Source: Scleroderma bovista
Taxonomy: Eukaryota > Basidiomycota > Agaricomycetes > Boletales > Sclerodermataceae
NCBI GenBank assembly: GCA_037178675.1
Contig: JAYMGJ010000488.1
Coordinates: 62,001-126,000 of the forward strand
DNA: 64,000 bases
Direction: 5' to 3'
Shown here piece after piece: positions 1-10,724 of the stretch. The notes under the pieces are model-generated. The model was not told where the DNA came from. It ran no database searches and saw only the letters and a program-made list of their open reading frames with translations. How positions within the stretch are numbered: position 1 is the stretch's first letter; each line of letters starts with the position of its first letter. The position numbers and the translations under genes are program-made.

Positions 1-310
1 TGTCGGATATCGACTTTTAGGATCACCCGTTCGCCCAAACATGACTGTCAGCCAATGCACCAGATATGGTTAGTGACTGACGGGCATGTCGATCACATTG
101 GTATGCTCATGTTCATCCACGCAGCCTCGGCGACCACATGTATGCGGCTTCACGGATGTGTTTAGCCAAACAGCCCCCGTGACGTGTGATGTCAATAGTA
201 AGTGTCTGTCGATGTGGCGACTATATTAATTGCCATTCTATCAATATAGTAGGTTTCAGTCTTGCCCCCCCTCCTCGTCTTCGCCTCAGTCACACCTATC
301 CTCTGCGAAG

Positions 311-1738
311 ATGCCCAGCGGCAACACTCACGACAATCCCGACACGCCAGAATCCGACACGGCCGTTGGCCAGAAGCGCGGACGTCCCAGTGCATTGCAG
401 CTTGGGCTGAGAAAGAAACCGTTCATGTACCATTCAACGTTTATTTTCAACATTGCTGACCATTATTTTTCAGTGCTGCTCAAGACCCTCTCATCCACCA
501 TGGGCGTCACTTTGGAAGGACTTTGCATGCGTTCTGCAATGTACAGACCCTCGTCACTAATGGCTTGACGTACATGGTCGATGGCGATGACATTTCCACT
601 GCTGCGTGAGTCTCCTTCCTTAGGACATGAAATCTCCCATACAGGATTTGTCATACAGTGAAAGGAAAGAGTTCACGGTGTTCCGTGGTCTTTTAAGACT
701 TGTTCCAGGACTTGAGGCTTGACTGATGACCGCATCAGAGGAAGAGGTGGTCAACATCGCTGACATGGTAGGACTAACCCTTACCACTTGCCTACGTCTC
801 CTGAAATATTTCGGTACTAGATCCAGAAAGGTGCAAACAGTGCCAGAGCGGATGACACAAAAGGTATGAAGAGTGCGATCATTGACTGGATCACCCCAAA
901 GGGCCAATCCCTCATGCCCCACATTCCACGTAACGTGAAGTCCGGACGTGGGTTCAACCACGAGCGTACTGGGGCACTACTTTGTCTGGCAGGTCTTGAC
1001 TGGGACAACGTCGAGTAAGTAACTGTATAGCTATTCCATCGTTGCTCACTCAGAACAATTACTGTTAAGAACAAAGGCAAAACTCATGAATGGCCAAATC
1101 CAAGTGGCCGCTTTTCCTGTATGCGAATTATGCGTATGATTTGGAGGATCCATGGAACGGGCTATTGCATAGTGGTCTACTGGTATCGGTGAGTCTTTCA
1201 ACAGTTGTCCATTTGACGTTGTAGTCACACCAGGTGCATAGGCCTTCAAACATGTATTCACCTCGCCAAGTTCAGTCGACCAAGAGCCCAAAGCCACCCG
1301 ATCGGGGAATGCACGCATTCATGGTATGTGTGCTGTAACTAAGGCATCACTTGCCTACGTGGCAACTCAGGTATGTTGGAGACAACTTTCATTGCACCAT
1401 TCTCTCATCTTTTTTGTTATATGCAGGCTCGCTTTTCTCTCACATCTGCTCAAGTTTTCTCTTGCACTGATCACGTAACTGATTCCGAGCGCTTCTACAA
1501 CAGCATTCTAGAGCTGTTGGAAGACCCGGAGGAGAGGGATGAAGTAGATCAACTAATGGCATGGTGGAATCGGTATGTTGTCTATTATTTATGGGAGTCT
1601 GTGCTGATGAATATTTGCAGACAAGTATTTCCACTCTATACTGAGGTTGAACGGCTCCCTTCCCAAAACAGTGTCCTAGCAAGGATTCGGCAGAAGTGTG
1701 CGGAGCACAGGGAAAGGGGGCAAAGTGTCGAAATATAG
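311..1738 (+). pseudogene. DUF6698-type protein, decayed copy
   Basis: Predicted exons are about 311-426, 471-605, 659-767, 821-1014, a damaged exon near 1060-1190, 1240-1372 and two exons ending at 1738. Translated pieces resemble a basidiomycete-specific family I recognise as DUF6698: DPLIHHGRHFGRT, a GRGF..ERTGALLC block, HVFTSPSS, SGNARIHGM and a closing AWWNR before the last intron. The copy at 29477-30961 has the same block order. Function is unknown. Two lesions are visible. A TGA at 720-722 interrupts exon 3 in the homologous frame, and around 1080-1130 the reading changes frame just before WPLFLYANYAYDL, with stops in the alternative frame. I therefore call it a pseudogene. Cryptic introns that avoid both lesions are possible but less likely. 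Confidence 0.7.
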
Positions 1739-2671
1739 TAATTACTGTTCATGGATGTGGTAGTCATTGTGAATGTGATCATTTGTCTGCATTGGACATT
1801 TCATTTAATTTGTTTCTTTGGGTGAACTGAGGGTGAACTGGGATATCATCATGTCCTATGAGCTGTCAGATGTAGAAGGAAGACACCTGACATCACCACT
1901 TTCTATCTGGTTTATTCTATCACCAATACAGTCATGTCCCACTATGTTGTCACAGCTCACACTGTAGTACCCTTGATCATACAGATCAGAGGTTCTGTTT
2001 TGATCACACAAACAAGGAGTTTAAAGCTGGTCAAGTGGTGGCTAGCTGACTGTTGGATGTCTGGCATGGAAGGGGGAGGCACATTATCATGTCTGCTGAC
2101 TGTTCTGTTTTGACATGAATTTAAAGCTGGATGTGGCTAGCTGACTGTTGGATGGAAGGGGGAGGCACATTATCATGTCTGTCTGACTGTTCTGTTTTGA
2201 TTACACATGCAAGGAATTTAAAGCTGGTCAAGTGGTGGCTAGCTGACTGTTGGATGTCTGGCGTGGAAGGGGGAGGCACATTATCATATCCTGCTGGTTG
2301 TTCAGGCCTGTCATTAACCCACACTGTGTGTTTCCTTGATCACATTTCCCAGGGGTCTCAAGGTGGTCGGGCATTAGCTAGCTGACTACTAAAGGTAAGA
2401 TGTAGAAATGTGCATGTCCATTGTCAGCATCCACTGAGAGAGGTACATGATCAAATGTCAAATTCTATTACACTGATTGTACTTAGCAACCTGTGTGAAT
2501 CAAGATGGTCAGATATAGCTTGAGTGTGTGCTTGATCAAGTTCACCTGTGGTGATGATATCTGAGCAATAGTGGCTACACTATCCTGGATTAGCTAGCAT
2601 GATCCACTGGTGCATCAGAATGACATCATAGGAGGCACATTATATACATGAAAATGGTAGTTAATGCTTTG
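1739..2671. other. Intergenic, no gene seen
   Basis: Apart from the tandem repeat at 1992-2305 I see no coding sequence on either strand. Open frames are short and have neither splice-linked continuation nor a recognisable motif. Confidence 0.6.
1992..2305. repeat. Three-copy tandem repeat, unit about 90-115 bp
   Basis: Three consecutive copies start at about 1992, 2102 and 2189 with GTTCTGTTTTGA. Each continues through TTTAAAGCTGG, GTGGCTAGCTGACTGTTGGAT and GGAAGGGGGAGGCACATTATCAT. The middle copy is shorter through internal deletions. Short ORFs across it are by-products of the repeat. A weaker echo (GGAGGCACATTATATACATG) occurs near 2632. Confidence 0.85.
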
Positions 2672-2908
2672 TCAAATTCTCACGAATTTCCTGATGTCAG
2701 TGTGAGGGTGAGCTTCTGTGCCATTGGGGACAACTGGTGCACGGCATTGAAAGCGTAAGCGTGATAAATCGTTCATCCACGAACCACATGCGCTTGAAGG
2801 TTGGTTCATGTGCTGAAGGACCCGTGTCTCATTTGCAAACCGCCTCCCACAGTCGGGACAGAACAATATTTTCTGGGCTCGATGAAGCCTCCACTTTGCC
2901 TTTGGCAT
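2672..2908 (-). pseudogene. C2HC zinc-finger fragment, Plavaka-type N-terminus
   Basis: A 78-residue frame contains FCPDCGRRF followed by a helix-like stretch, H, and after eight residues C, giving a C-x2-C-x12-H-x8-C finger. The following PSSACGSWMNDL resembles the zinc-finger head found at the N-terminus of basidiomycete Plavaka transposase genes; the intact transposase at 17753-22141 also begins with such a finger. No transposase body follows downstream on this strand, so I read it as an orphaned or decayed N-terminal exon. It could instead be a single exon of an unrelated zinc-finger gene. Confidence 0.45.
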
Positions 2909-2909
2909 G

Positions 2910-4630
2910 GGTGGTGGTGAGATGCAAAGTCACAAAGGTGGATGGATGATCCACAAAGACAAACCTTAGTACTTCATCTAAATATTTGTCATCATGAATA
3001 CACCCACCAGCAATCTTATGAGACATGAAAACTCAGTGCCCAGCCCTTCTGCATTCTGTTCGCCCCCGCCTGCCTTGCAGGTCTTCTCCAATGGGTCACC
3101 AACAACAGGGCTCGTATTTTCCCACTCTCCTTCTCTTAATCATCCTGAGCATCTGCCATTGTTCACTCCTGAAAGCACCCCCCCAAAGCAAGGGGATTCG
3201 CCCAGGGTGGGATGTGAGTAGTGCAACTTTGCATTCCTGGACTCCACCTTATCAGCATGTAGCTGAATGCACACGGATCATCCATGATCCCAGCCCTGGA
3301 CACTTTGGTCGAGGCCCATTTACTCATGGAAACAGCCATTAGTAACTGCAAAATCTGACACATCGAGAAATCGCTCGTGGATCAACTGGTCCACCGTAAC
3401 GCACTACAGCTGCATTACAGTCGTTTGCAGGTCGAGAAGGCAAAATCAAAACTGGCAGCTGCAGAGCTGCACGTTGGGCAAGTACGGATGATTGTGAGGC
3501 ATAGTGGCTATAGCCCCAATGTTGGAGAATTCTGTAATACACCATCCACTGTGCTTTATAGTAGTTTTTAGTTGTCTGTTGTCGCGTTTGTCTTAACTTC
3601 ATCAATTGCTTGCTCAGACTTAGGAATTTTACTATTTTACTTGCACCAGCAAAGTATATTGCATTGATCAGTAGGCCGTGTTATGTAAGTACACTAGGTA
3701 GACTAAATAATGGTTTTTCTTGTCGCCGTCATTGTTGTTGCTGTTTTCAGTGGTGGGAGTCAACTGCTGTAGTCATGTTGGTCATTGTTGTCGTGAACGT
3801 TGTCGGTGGTGATCGTCTGGGTGTTGGTCGTCCTCAGCTCGTCAGTAGTGGTGGTGTTAATGGTCGTTGCGGTCATAGTTGTCATCGTGTTGATAGTGGC
3901 CACCCGGATGGTTTGCGCAGATGACGAGAGTCCACAGATAGCTCAGTCAAATCAAGGGGGCGTGCTAGGGACATGTGCGAGCATGTTAGCGAACAACACA
4001 TTGGAGATGGCCACTTCCCACCTCTTTTACGACAACCCGAAGATGCACACTCAACAGCCACTCGCAGTTTACATGGGCAACATTGGCCCGCTTCATGTTC
4101 GGGGGCAACATGATCAGGCGTTGCAGATGGCTGCCTGATGGATCGTGATGACCTGTTGACGGAGACCGCGAATGGCTTGATAAAGTGCTGTGCCAGTGAC
4201 GGACGGGAGGTGATGCTGATAGTCGTGGACGAGGTGACGGTGAAGACAGCACCGAGCTAGCTGCAGATACGAGTAGGTCAGCGCCAGGCCTAGAAATTGG
4301 GAGGCAACAGCTTACCTGTGCTGTCTGGGCCACACACAAATCTTTCAGAGCATCCATACAGGATGGTTAGATGTTGATGGTGACGCGGAAGACTTACCAT
4401 TGATGGCGCGTTGATGGTACTATAGTATGTGGGAGCAAGCGGAGACATGCTGGTTAGTAATCACACCAGCATAGCAAAACCTGTGGGGGCGATGGTGGTC
4501 CTACTACTAGTACTTTAGATGTCAACTACTGTTTGTGAATGATGAGGTAGAATAGCTAAGGACCTACAGGGACTTGCAGTGTTGGTTGAGTCTGTACAGG
4601 CTGTGCAGAGTTGCACACATGCGTGTGAAC
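2910..4630. other. No supported gene; GT-rich tract
   Basis: Several overlapping open frames exist on both strands, but none shows a family motif or a convincing splice partner. Positions 3720-3910 are rich in GTTGT/GTCGT/GGTGGT and give hydrophobic, low-complexity translations (runs of Val and Ile), which I attribute to composition. Confidence 0.5.
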
Positions 4631-4639
4631 TGTGGTATC

Positions 4640-6814
4640 TGTAGTCAAAAAAGGCTGTTTTGCTGATGATGTCTCACTCGAGATCGTGAGTGATGCTTTT
4701 GACAAGGATGCCAACAATCTACTCCCATGCAACCATGCAATGTCTGTGGGTCATTCAGATGTCAGCGAAGAGATTAACGGGGGTGACGGGAATAAACCTG
4801 AATGCCCAGGAGATGAGATGATGAATGCCATCAAGGATGGCATCATAGGACTTATTCGTAAGTCTGATACAATCTGAACACAAATCTCTGTATAACTTAT
4901 TATAACAGAGCACGCTGGAGGGGACATATCCAAGTTCAAGCACACGTCCTTTCCATGGATGACCCTCTTGACTATCATGAGGGCGCAGGGGTTAGTAATG
5001 CGAGGCTGGCCTCATTCTGTCTTAATGCCTGGTCAACTGCGCAAAAACAATGCAAGAACAAAGGGCATGGCTGATCTTGGCCTTGCTGATCATTGTCGTC
5101 TCCATGCCGTGCTCATAGACAAAGAAATCTCCATGACAAAAGTCCATAGCAAGGTTGAATGAAGTATGTGATCTCTGATACATGCTTATGACATCATTTA
5201 AAACATGGTCTTTTTCTAGAGGCACTTAACAACTCTGAGAAACTGGTGATCATCGGTGCCCCTCCTCCTTCGCATAGTGGCCATGCGAAGGCCCAGTAAA
5301 TGTATGTTAATGGTACGATCGATCATGACAGTCCACCCTGCCACCCTCCCAGCAAGGCTGCCACAAGGATAAAGAGGGGTGTAGTTTGCAACGTCAAGGC
5401 TACAGAAGGTAATACAGTTGCCATCAAGAGCCAGACTGATTATCCTCAGCGACGCATCATCTTTACCAATGCTATGGAAGACGATCCTATCATCATCAGC
5501 AGTAATACCGATTCCCCACCTGTTTTCTGCGCTGCTAAAGGCAAGGCTGTGCCAAAGAAGAAAAAGGCCAAGTACATTTTGATCTCTGACTCAAGCGAAG
5601 GCGAAATGGTGGTTGATGTCAATGAAAAAGTAGTTGACGTAGGTCTGCTTGGCGAAGCAGATGCATATGAAGAACTGGGGCCATCTCTAAAGCGCAAGGC
5701 CAAGGAGCTCCAGACTGCACGCCCCATCAAAAGGCATGCTCACACTGCAGAGTCGAAGCCAGAAAAGATAGCACCAAAGAAAGGCAAGCAGCGTGCATTA
5801 GACAATGCTCACAAGAATGCAGAGGACTCAAGTGCCGAAAGTGATTTCCCTGACATGCTCACAATTCGGGGTATGTATTGGTATTCCATGACAACATCCT
5901 TTACTTATGATAGAAACTCCAGCAACACGCGGACTTCATGATAGAGTACAGTCAACGGATGATGATCATTCCAATACCACAAGTGAGTTAATCTGTTTAT
6001 CGAACCTGAATATATATTAATATTCATTCATTGGCAGGATACCGTGTGCTCGGACCCATTTTTGGTTTCTACTATAGCTGAGAACCCCAAAGTCTTCTCA
6101 AACGGAGTTCCTGGCGTGTTGAAGCTCCCCAGTGGCCCTCAGGTGCCACTCACTAGGGTGGATCCATCGTCTCCGTCTCCCAAATGCTGCGAGCCTTGTA
6201 GGCCACTCACCGAGACCCTGCAACAAGGAAAAGACTCCCCTAAACCCAATATTGTGCCAACCCCAGCACCTGTCTCTCCCCCATTAGCCGTTGCTGTTGG
6301 CCCGCCCCCTCCAATTCCCCCAAAGCCAACCATTGGTGGCCAAGAAGCTACATTGAACAATGGATTTGTGGGTGGACAACACGGTCATGGCGAATGGATG
6401 GGTCCGTCCCCTCAGGTCAGTGGGGGTTATATTTTCCATCCACCAGGGCAGTATCTGCCTTACCAGGGTGGTGACCATGGACTGATGCCGCCTCCACGAG
6501 GATCTAGCGATCCTCATCGAGGGATGCCATATAGCAAGACCCAAGGTATTTATCATGAAGACATATATCGAGGCGATCCCCACGGTGCATATGGAGGTTT
6601 CCATGCCAGCCTTCTCCCCCCTGGGACATATCAAGACATGCAAGGAAGTGTCCCCCTTTACCAAAACCATGCCGACCGCCCCTACCTCATGGGCCCAGCT
6701 CCTCTCACCAGTCAGAGTCCAACATGCGAGCCCCATCAGGGACACCCTTGTTATGTACCATCTGCTCCAGTCGAGCCCACTGCACCACATGCGCCCTCCA
6801 GCAGCGTTAATTGA
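4640..6814 (+). pseudogene. Multi-exon gene of unknown function, basic middle and Pro-rich tail
   Basis: Visible exons: an acidic segment ending near 4858; 4911-4990 (HAGGD..FPWMTLLTIM); 5055-5151 (KGMADLGLADHCRLHAVL); 5220-5868, starting with LVIIGAPPPSHSGHAKAQ and running into a Lys-rich region with KKKKAKYILISDSSEGE; 5917-5988 (ADFMIEYSQRMMIIPIPQ); and 6039-6814, Pro/Gly/Tyr-rich. From memory the PW..L...G, KGIADL and GtPPPs.s.HA blocks recur in one Agaricomycete hypothetical family; I know no function. Oddities: an in-frame TAA at 5297-5299 directly before MYVNGTIDHD, a phase mismatch between the exons ending near 5151 and starting near 5220, and a G-run at 5865-5868 that puts the exon out of phase with the next. 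Together these suggest a decayed gene; a very short intron could hide the TAA. Confidence 0.5.
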
Positions 6815-7320
6815 AATCCTCGCATCATTTTGCCTCATTTCTTGCTTGCGGTGGACTATCGTTAGAATTTTACTCTTGCCGTTGCTGCATTCATGTCATC
6901 TTATATCTTTCATTTACCATCTTACTTGGACTCTTCTAGATATTGCGAAAATTCCAGATGTTAGCAGGTCACTTGGACACAGTAGGATTCTAGTAGATGT
7001 TTGTGTATCAGACAGTTAAATAGAATCACATTGTGGGGCTGACAATAGCAGATGGTGGCTGTCCATTGCTTAAGGGGAAGGCTAGTGCTACTCACACATA
7101 GGCATAGTGCAATGAATCAATATTTTGTTACACAGCTACAAGTACTGCAAAGCTATGGAAAAATGTACAGGAAGCAGAAATGGGCACATCAGCCTGAGTG
7201 TCATTGCATGTCGGTGGTGGAGCCATTGTCGTCGTCCTGCCGAGGTGGTGCCAGGCTATCCATTGCTGATGACCATACATGTGTATGGTGTGTCCACCCA
7301 CGCCCATGCCCAGTCCATCC
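6815..7320. other. Intergenic
   Basis: AT-richer sequence follows the stop at 6812-6814 and plausibly includes the 3' UTR. No other feature recognised. Confidence 0.5.
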
Positions 7321-7329
7321 ACATCCACA

Positions 7330-8050
7330 CTCACTGAGATCTCGCACCTGCATGCACAATGGCAACTTGGTGACGACACGAAGAAGTTGTGGAGGTGGGG
7401 GCAATGGTGACGACGGTGTGATGAGCGTGGCCGTCACGATGACGACCGCGAGCATGCACGGACACTGGGTGATGACACGAAAAAGTGGTGGAGGTGGGGG
7501 GCAACGGTGATGACAAGGATGACAAGTAACGCTGACGGTGAGACAACAATGTTGATGCTGTGATGAGCGTGGCAGGGTGCCACAATGTCATGATGACGAC
7601 AGCGAGCACACACAGACACTGGGTGATGACACGAAGAAGTGCTGGAGGTGGGGACGATGGTGATGATGACGAGGACAAGTGAGTAACGCTGAGGGTGAGA
7701 AAACAACGACACACAAGGATGATGGTGTGATGAGCGTGGCCGGGTACCACGATGTCACGATGACGATGATGATGACAGCGAGCATGTATGGATACTTGGT
7801 GATGACACAAAGAAATGGTGGAGGTGGGGTCGACGGTAATGACAGTGAGGATGAGCGAGTAAGCACTGACAGTGAGACGACAACTCCGATGGTGTGATGA
7901 GCATGGTCGGGTGCCACAATGATGATGACAGTGAGCACGTGTGGTCAACAACGGTGACTTGGTGACGAAGGAAGCGGTAGAAATGCGGGTGATGATGACA
8001 ACAGGATGTACGGGCAACGCTGACAGTGAGACGACAATGACACATGACGA
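7330..8050. repeat. Degenerate minisatellite, unit about 150-177 bp
   Basis: A purine-rich plus strand carries about five diverged copies. The anchor TTGGTGATGACACGAAGAAG followed by GGAGGTGGGG recurs near 7371, 7471, 7624, 7801 and 7962. Sub-blocks TGTGATGAGCGTGGCCGG and CGCTGACGGTGAGACGACAA also recur in order. The first spacing is about 100 bp, suggesting an internal deletion. Long open frames on the minus strand here (Ser/His/Pro-rich) are translations of the repeat. Confidence 0.85.
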
Positions 8051-8333
8051 TGCTCCTATAGAGTATACAAGAGGTCAACGGGTAGGTAATGAGGACTACC
8101 TCTTTGCGGCTGAAAACCACTCGCCTGGGAACCTGATGCTCTTGAGATGTTGTCTTGAGGGCATAGCATTCACAATAGGCAGCAGGGGATGAGCTGGAGG
8201 AGAGGTCAAGTCATTCGGACATATTTTTGTTGTAGTGGGTAATGGGTCAGAAAGAGCGTGGGAACCTCAAAAAAGTGGTGCCAAGGGTGGTATGGACTGC
8301 TTACCCTCAGTAGATATTCAAGCTACTGAGGGA

Positions 8334-10720
8334 CTAATGAAAATAACTACTGTGTATAGTGCATTTGAAATGCTTATGTAAGCGTCGTGCGGTCATGGGC
8401 TGAAGTACCAGTAACACATGCTGGTTAACTTTCAACACCAATAACCTGTTGTAAATCTCGCCACCACGTTTCTGGGCCTCCTCCTCCGTCTTCTCGCTTC
8501 TATTCATCCTCATAATCATTTTCACTTCATTCTCATCCAAGTCAACCTCATTGAAACAGAGCAAAAGTCTGCTCTCCAATACTCACACCATATACAATAC
8601 AATCTGTAATCATTGAATGTAAGGAAGTATGGTGATATTTTCATAAACACTCACCCCTCCATAACTTGAGAGCATCGTGGAATAGAAGTCGTTGAAGTTC
8701 ATGATGCTGCATGAGTGCCAATATTGAATTCCAGCACGATTGAAACGTTCCAGCATGTCCCACACATAATCCAGCCACAACAATTTGTGTTGCTTTGTGG
8801 AGGTTCCTTTCGCTTGCGGGATAACCTTGACATCACAGTGCATCTGTCCATCGGTTTTCATCGTTCTGAATGTCTGCACAAGACCCTCCATGGGCGACTC
8901 CATATACACATATTTTGTTTCATTCTTGGCCAGGTGTAGCCCGATCGTTTCGTTAACTTTAGCTGTAGACCCGTCAGTAATGTATCCATCACATATATAG
9001 ACAAGGTGTCATATCACGCAAATCGTTGGGTACTGTCACATCCATGCCAACTCCTACACATCTCCTACTTGCTCCAACGCATCTCCTCTTTGCTCCAACG
9101 TATCTCCTACCAACTCCGATGTCTCTCCTCTTTGCTCCAACGTATCTCCTACCAACTCCGACGTATCTCCTATTTTTCTCCGACACATCTCCTACCATCT
9201 CCGACATACCTCCTACCATCTCCGATGTTTCTCCTCTGAACTCCTACTCTGTTCCTCCGGCCTGTCCGGCCCGCTTCTGTCATACCTCCAGGTACATACC
9301 CTGTTTCCTTCCTGTCACTTACTTGTCACCCTGTTGCTACGTACTCCTTCCATGTGTTTCCTCCTCTCATGTGTTTCTCCTACTCCGCCTTTCACATGTC
9401 TTGTGTTTATCACAAGGATCCTGTCCTTTCAGTTAGTATATAAGCCTCTGTGTATTTCCTCGTACCTTAGTATGAATATCAACAAAGCCCTGTCCTCATC
9501 TTGCTTCTGTCTGACTCTAAGTTCCTCCTCCTCCTCCTCCTCCTACTCCTTTGTCACTCCTCCGCTCCTCCGAAATACGAGGGCTGAGCCTGTCCAAGGG
9601 CGCAGCACATAAGCTGAAGCCGACGCCCTCACCCCCTACGTCTTCCTTTCTCTTCTTCAGGTGCTGAACTCCTCCTCTGTAGGACTTGTCCTCCTCTATG
9701 TCGGACTTGCGTCTCCTCCTTTCGGAGTTGTACCTCCTCCCGTCGGACTTGTCCCCTTTTTTGTTGGAGTAGCACCCAGAAGCAAGGCGGAGATTGTAGG
9801 TGCTTGACAGGTACCATGATTTGCGTAGAAAACAGTTAAACGAGTGGCATGAACCAAGCGATGTGAACTGGACAGGCTATTTTGCACATTTCATGGGGTC
9901 CATCGAAATGCACAGATATCATGCCCGTGGTTCGAGGAATCTAAACGAGACGCCTACCTTTGTCGAACAGAGAAACCATCCAGCGCCCTTCGTTGTGCAA
10001 AACACCTTCCAGCTCCTCCACATCTCTCTTCAGTGTTGTGTTCAAGTATACCAGCAATCCTGTATCGATGTTGTCCAATTCTTGACGAAGGTGTTTTTCC
10101 CGCTCATTCTTCAGCTCCTTCCATTGCTTCCTCTTCCGATCTAACCAATCTTCCAATGCAGTGACTCGGTGCTGGCCACCAGCGGCCACGATCTCCCAAT
10201 CAGTGGGAGCGTCCTCGGAGATCTCAAGGTCTGGCAGAGAATCAACACTCTCCATGTCCGGCGCCCAGCATCCTGGCTGTAGGATGGACTTGTCGACGAT
10301 CAGAGGAATTGAGAACTGCAGGTTGAATTGGTCGACTCCGTCGACATGGAACGAGTGGACAAGTGCTTGAACCTGGGTTGTGACGAGGGGCCGAGGATTG
10401 TATTTACCGAATATCAGACGCACCTTGTTCTTAATTACATCAAATCTTGTGTATCCTAGAAACACCTGCTTTGCCTTTGCATTCTTGAGGTTAACTTGTT
10501 CAATTGTTTCTTCCAGCTTCGGCACATTGCCTCCAGACTGCCTGTCGACCACAAGCGAATCCCCTACTTTAGTTTTCTAAATGGATCGTGTACCATCTAT
10601 GCAATCAGTTTCTGTCCACATCACGATGTCACGATCACACACCTTCCCACCTTCGCCTGCTGCCTGTCTCTCTTTTGCCTTCCTTCCCTTTGCTTCTCCT
10701 CCATCCTTTCGTGGCGGCAT
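8334..10720 (-). CDS. ParB/sulfiredoxin-like protein gene, interrupted by a solo LTR
   Basis: Predicted exon 1 is 10720-10643 (26 codons, basic, starting MPPRKDGGEAKGRK); exon 2 is 10576-9958; later exons are about 9000-8655 and 8573-8334. Exon 2 holds LIFGKYNPRPLVTTQVQAL, a long middle, then WEIVAAGGQHRVTALEDWLDR and a charged, coiled-coil-like helix (RKRKQWKELKNEREKHL). The NPRP and GGQHRxxA pair matches the layout of ParB/Srx-fold nucleotide-binding domains; that assignment is inference from motifs. The downstream exons (YITDGSTAKVNETIGLHLAK; LLWLDYVWDMLERF) splice in phase with each other. Between the halves lies a 776-bp LTR (9034-9809). At 9815-9957 no single frame is open, so either introns are present or the gene is now dead. 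Confidence 0.55.
9034..9809 (+). mobile_element. Solo LTR with 5-bp target duplication GGTAC
   Basis: Starts TGTCACATCCATGCCAACTC and ends GCTTGACA (TG...CA). It is flanked on both sides by GGTAC (9029-9033 and 9810-9814). An internal promoter-like AGTATATAAGCC lies near 9437, followed by a GAATATCAACAAAGCCCTG segment typical of an LTR transcript region. No gag or pol lies inside, so this is a solo LTR. It shares its start motif with the LTR at 35987-36626 (TGTTACAACCATGTCCAACTCC region, positions 35987-36008) and both end CTTGACA, so I place them in one family. It sits inside the ParB-like gene. Confidence 0.85.
9050..9245. repeat. Short tandem repeats in the LTR, unit about 20-24 bp
   Basis: About nine tandem variants of TCTCCTACCAACTCCGACGTA / TCTCCTCTTTGCTCCAACGTA fill the 5' part of the solo LTR. 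A related CTCC/GTCGGACTTG series recurs at 9655-9770. A (TCC)n run lies at about 9525-9545. Confidence 0.85.
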
Positions 10721-10724
10721 CCTG

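Noticed and set aside
1992..2305. CRISPR-like array
   Set aside because: Unit about 100 bp, only three copies, no short repeats with unique spacers, eukaryotic context.
3200..3350. Plus-strand sequence vaguely like the FGRG segment of Plavaka N-termini
   Set aside because: Match is short, on the opposite strand to the nearby zinc-finger remnant, and not backed by other blocks.
3986..4357. 123-codon minus-strand Ser/Pro/His-rich frame
   Set aside because: Low complexity, no splice-linked neighbours, no recognised domain.
7331..8017. 228-codon minus-strand frame rich in Ser, His and Pro
   Set aside because: It coincides exactly with the minisatellite, has no motif, and parallel frames are open too.
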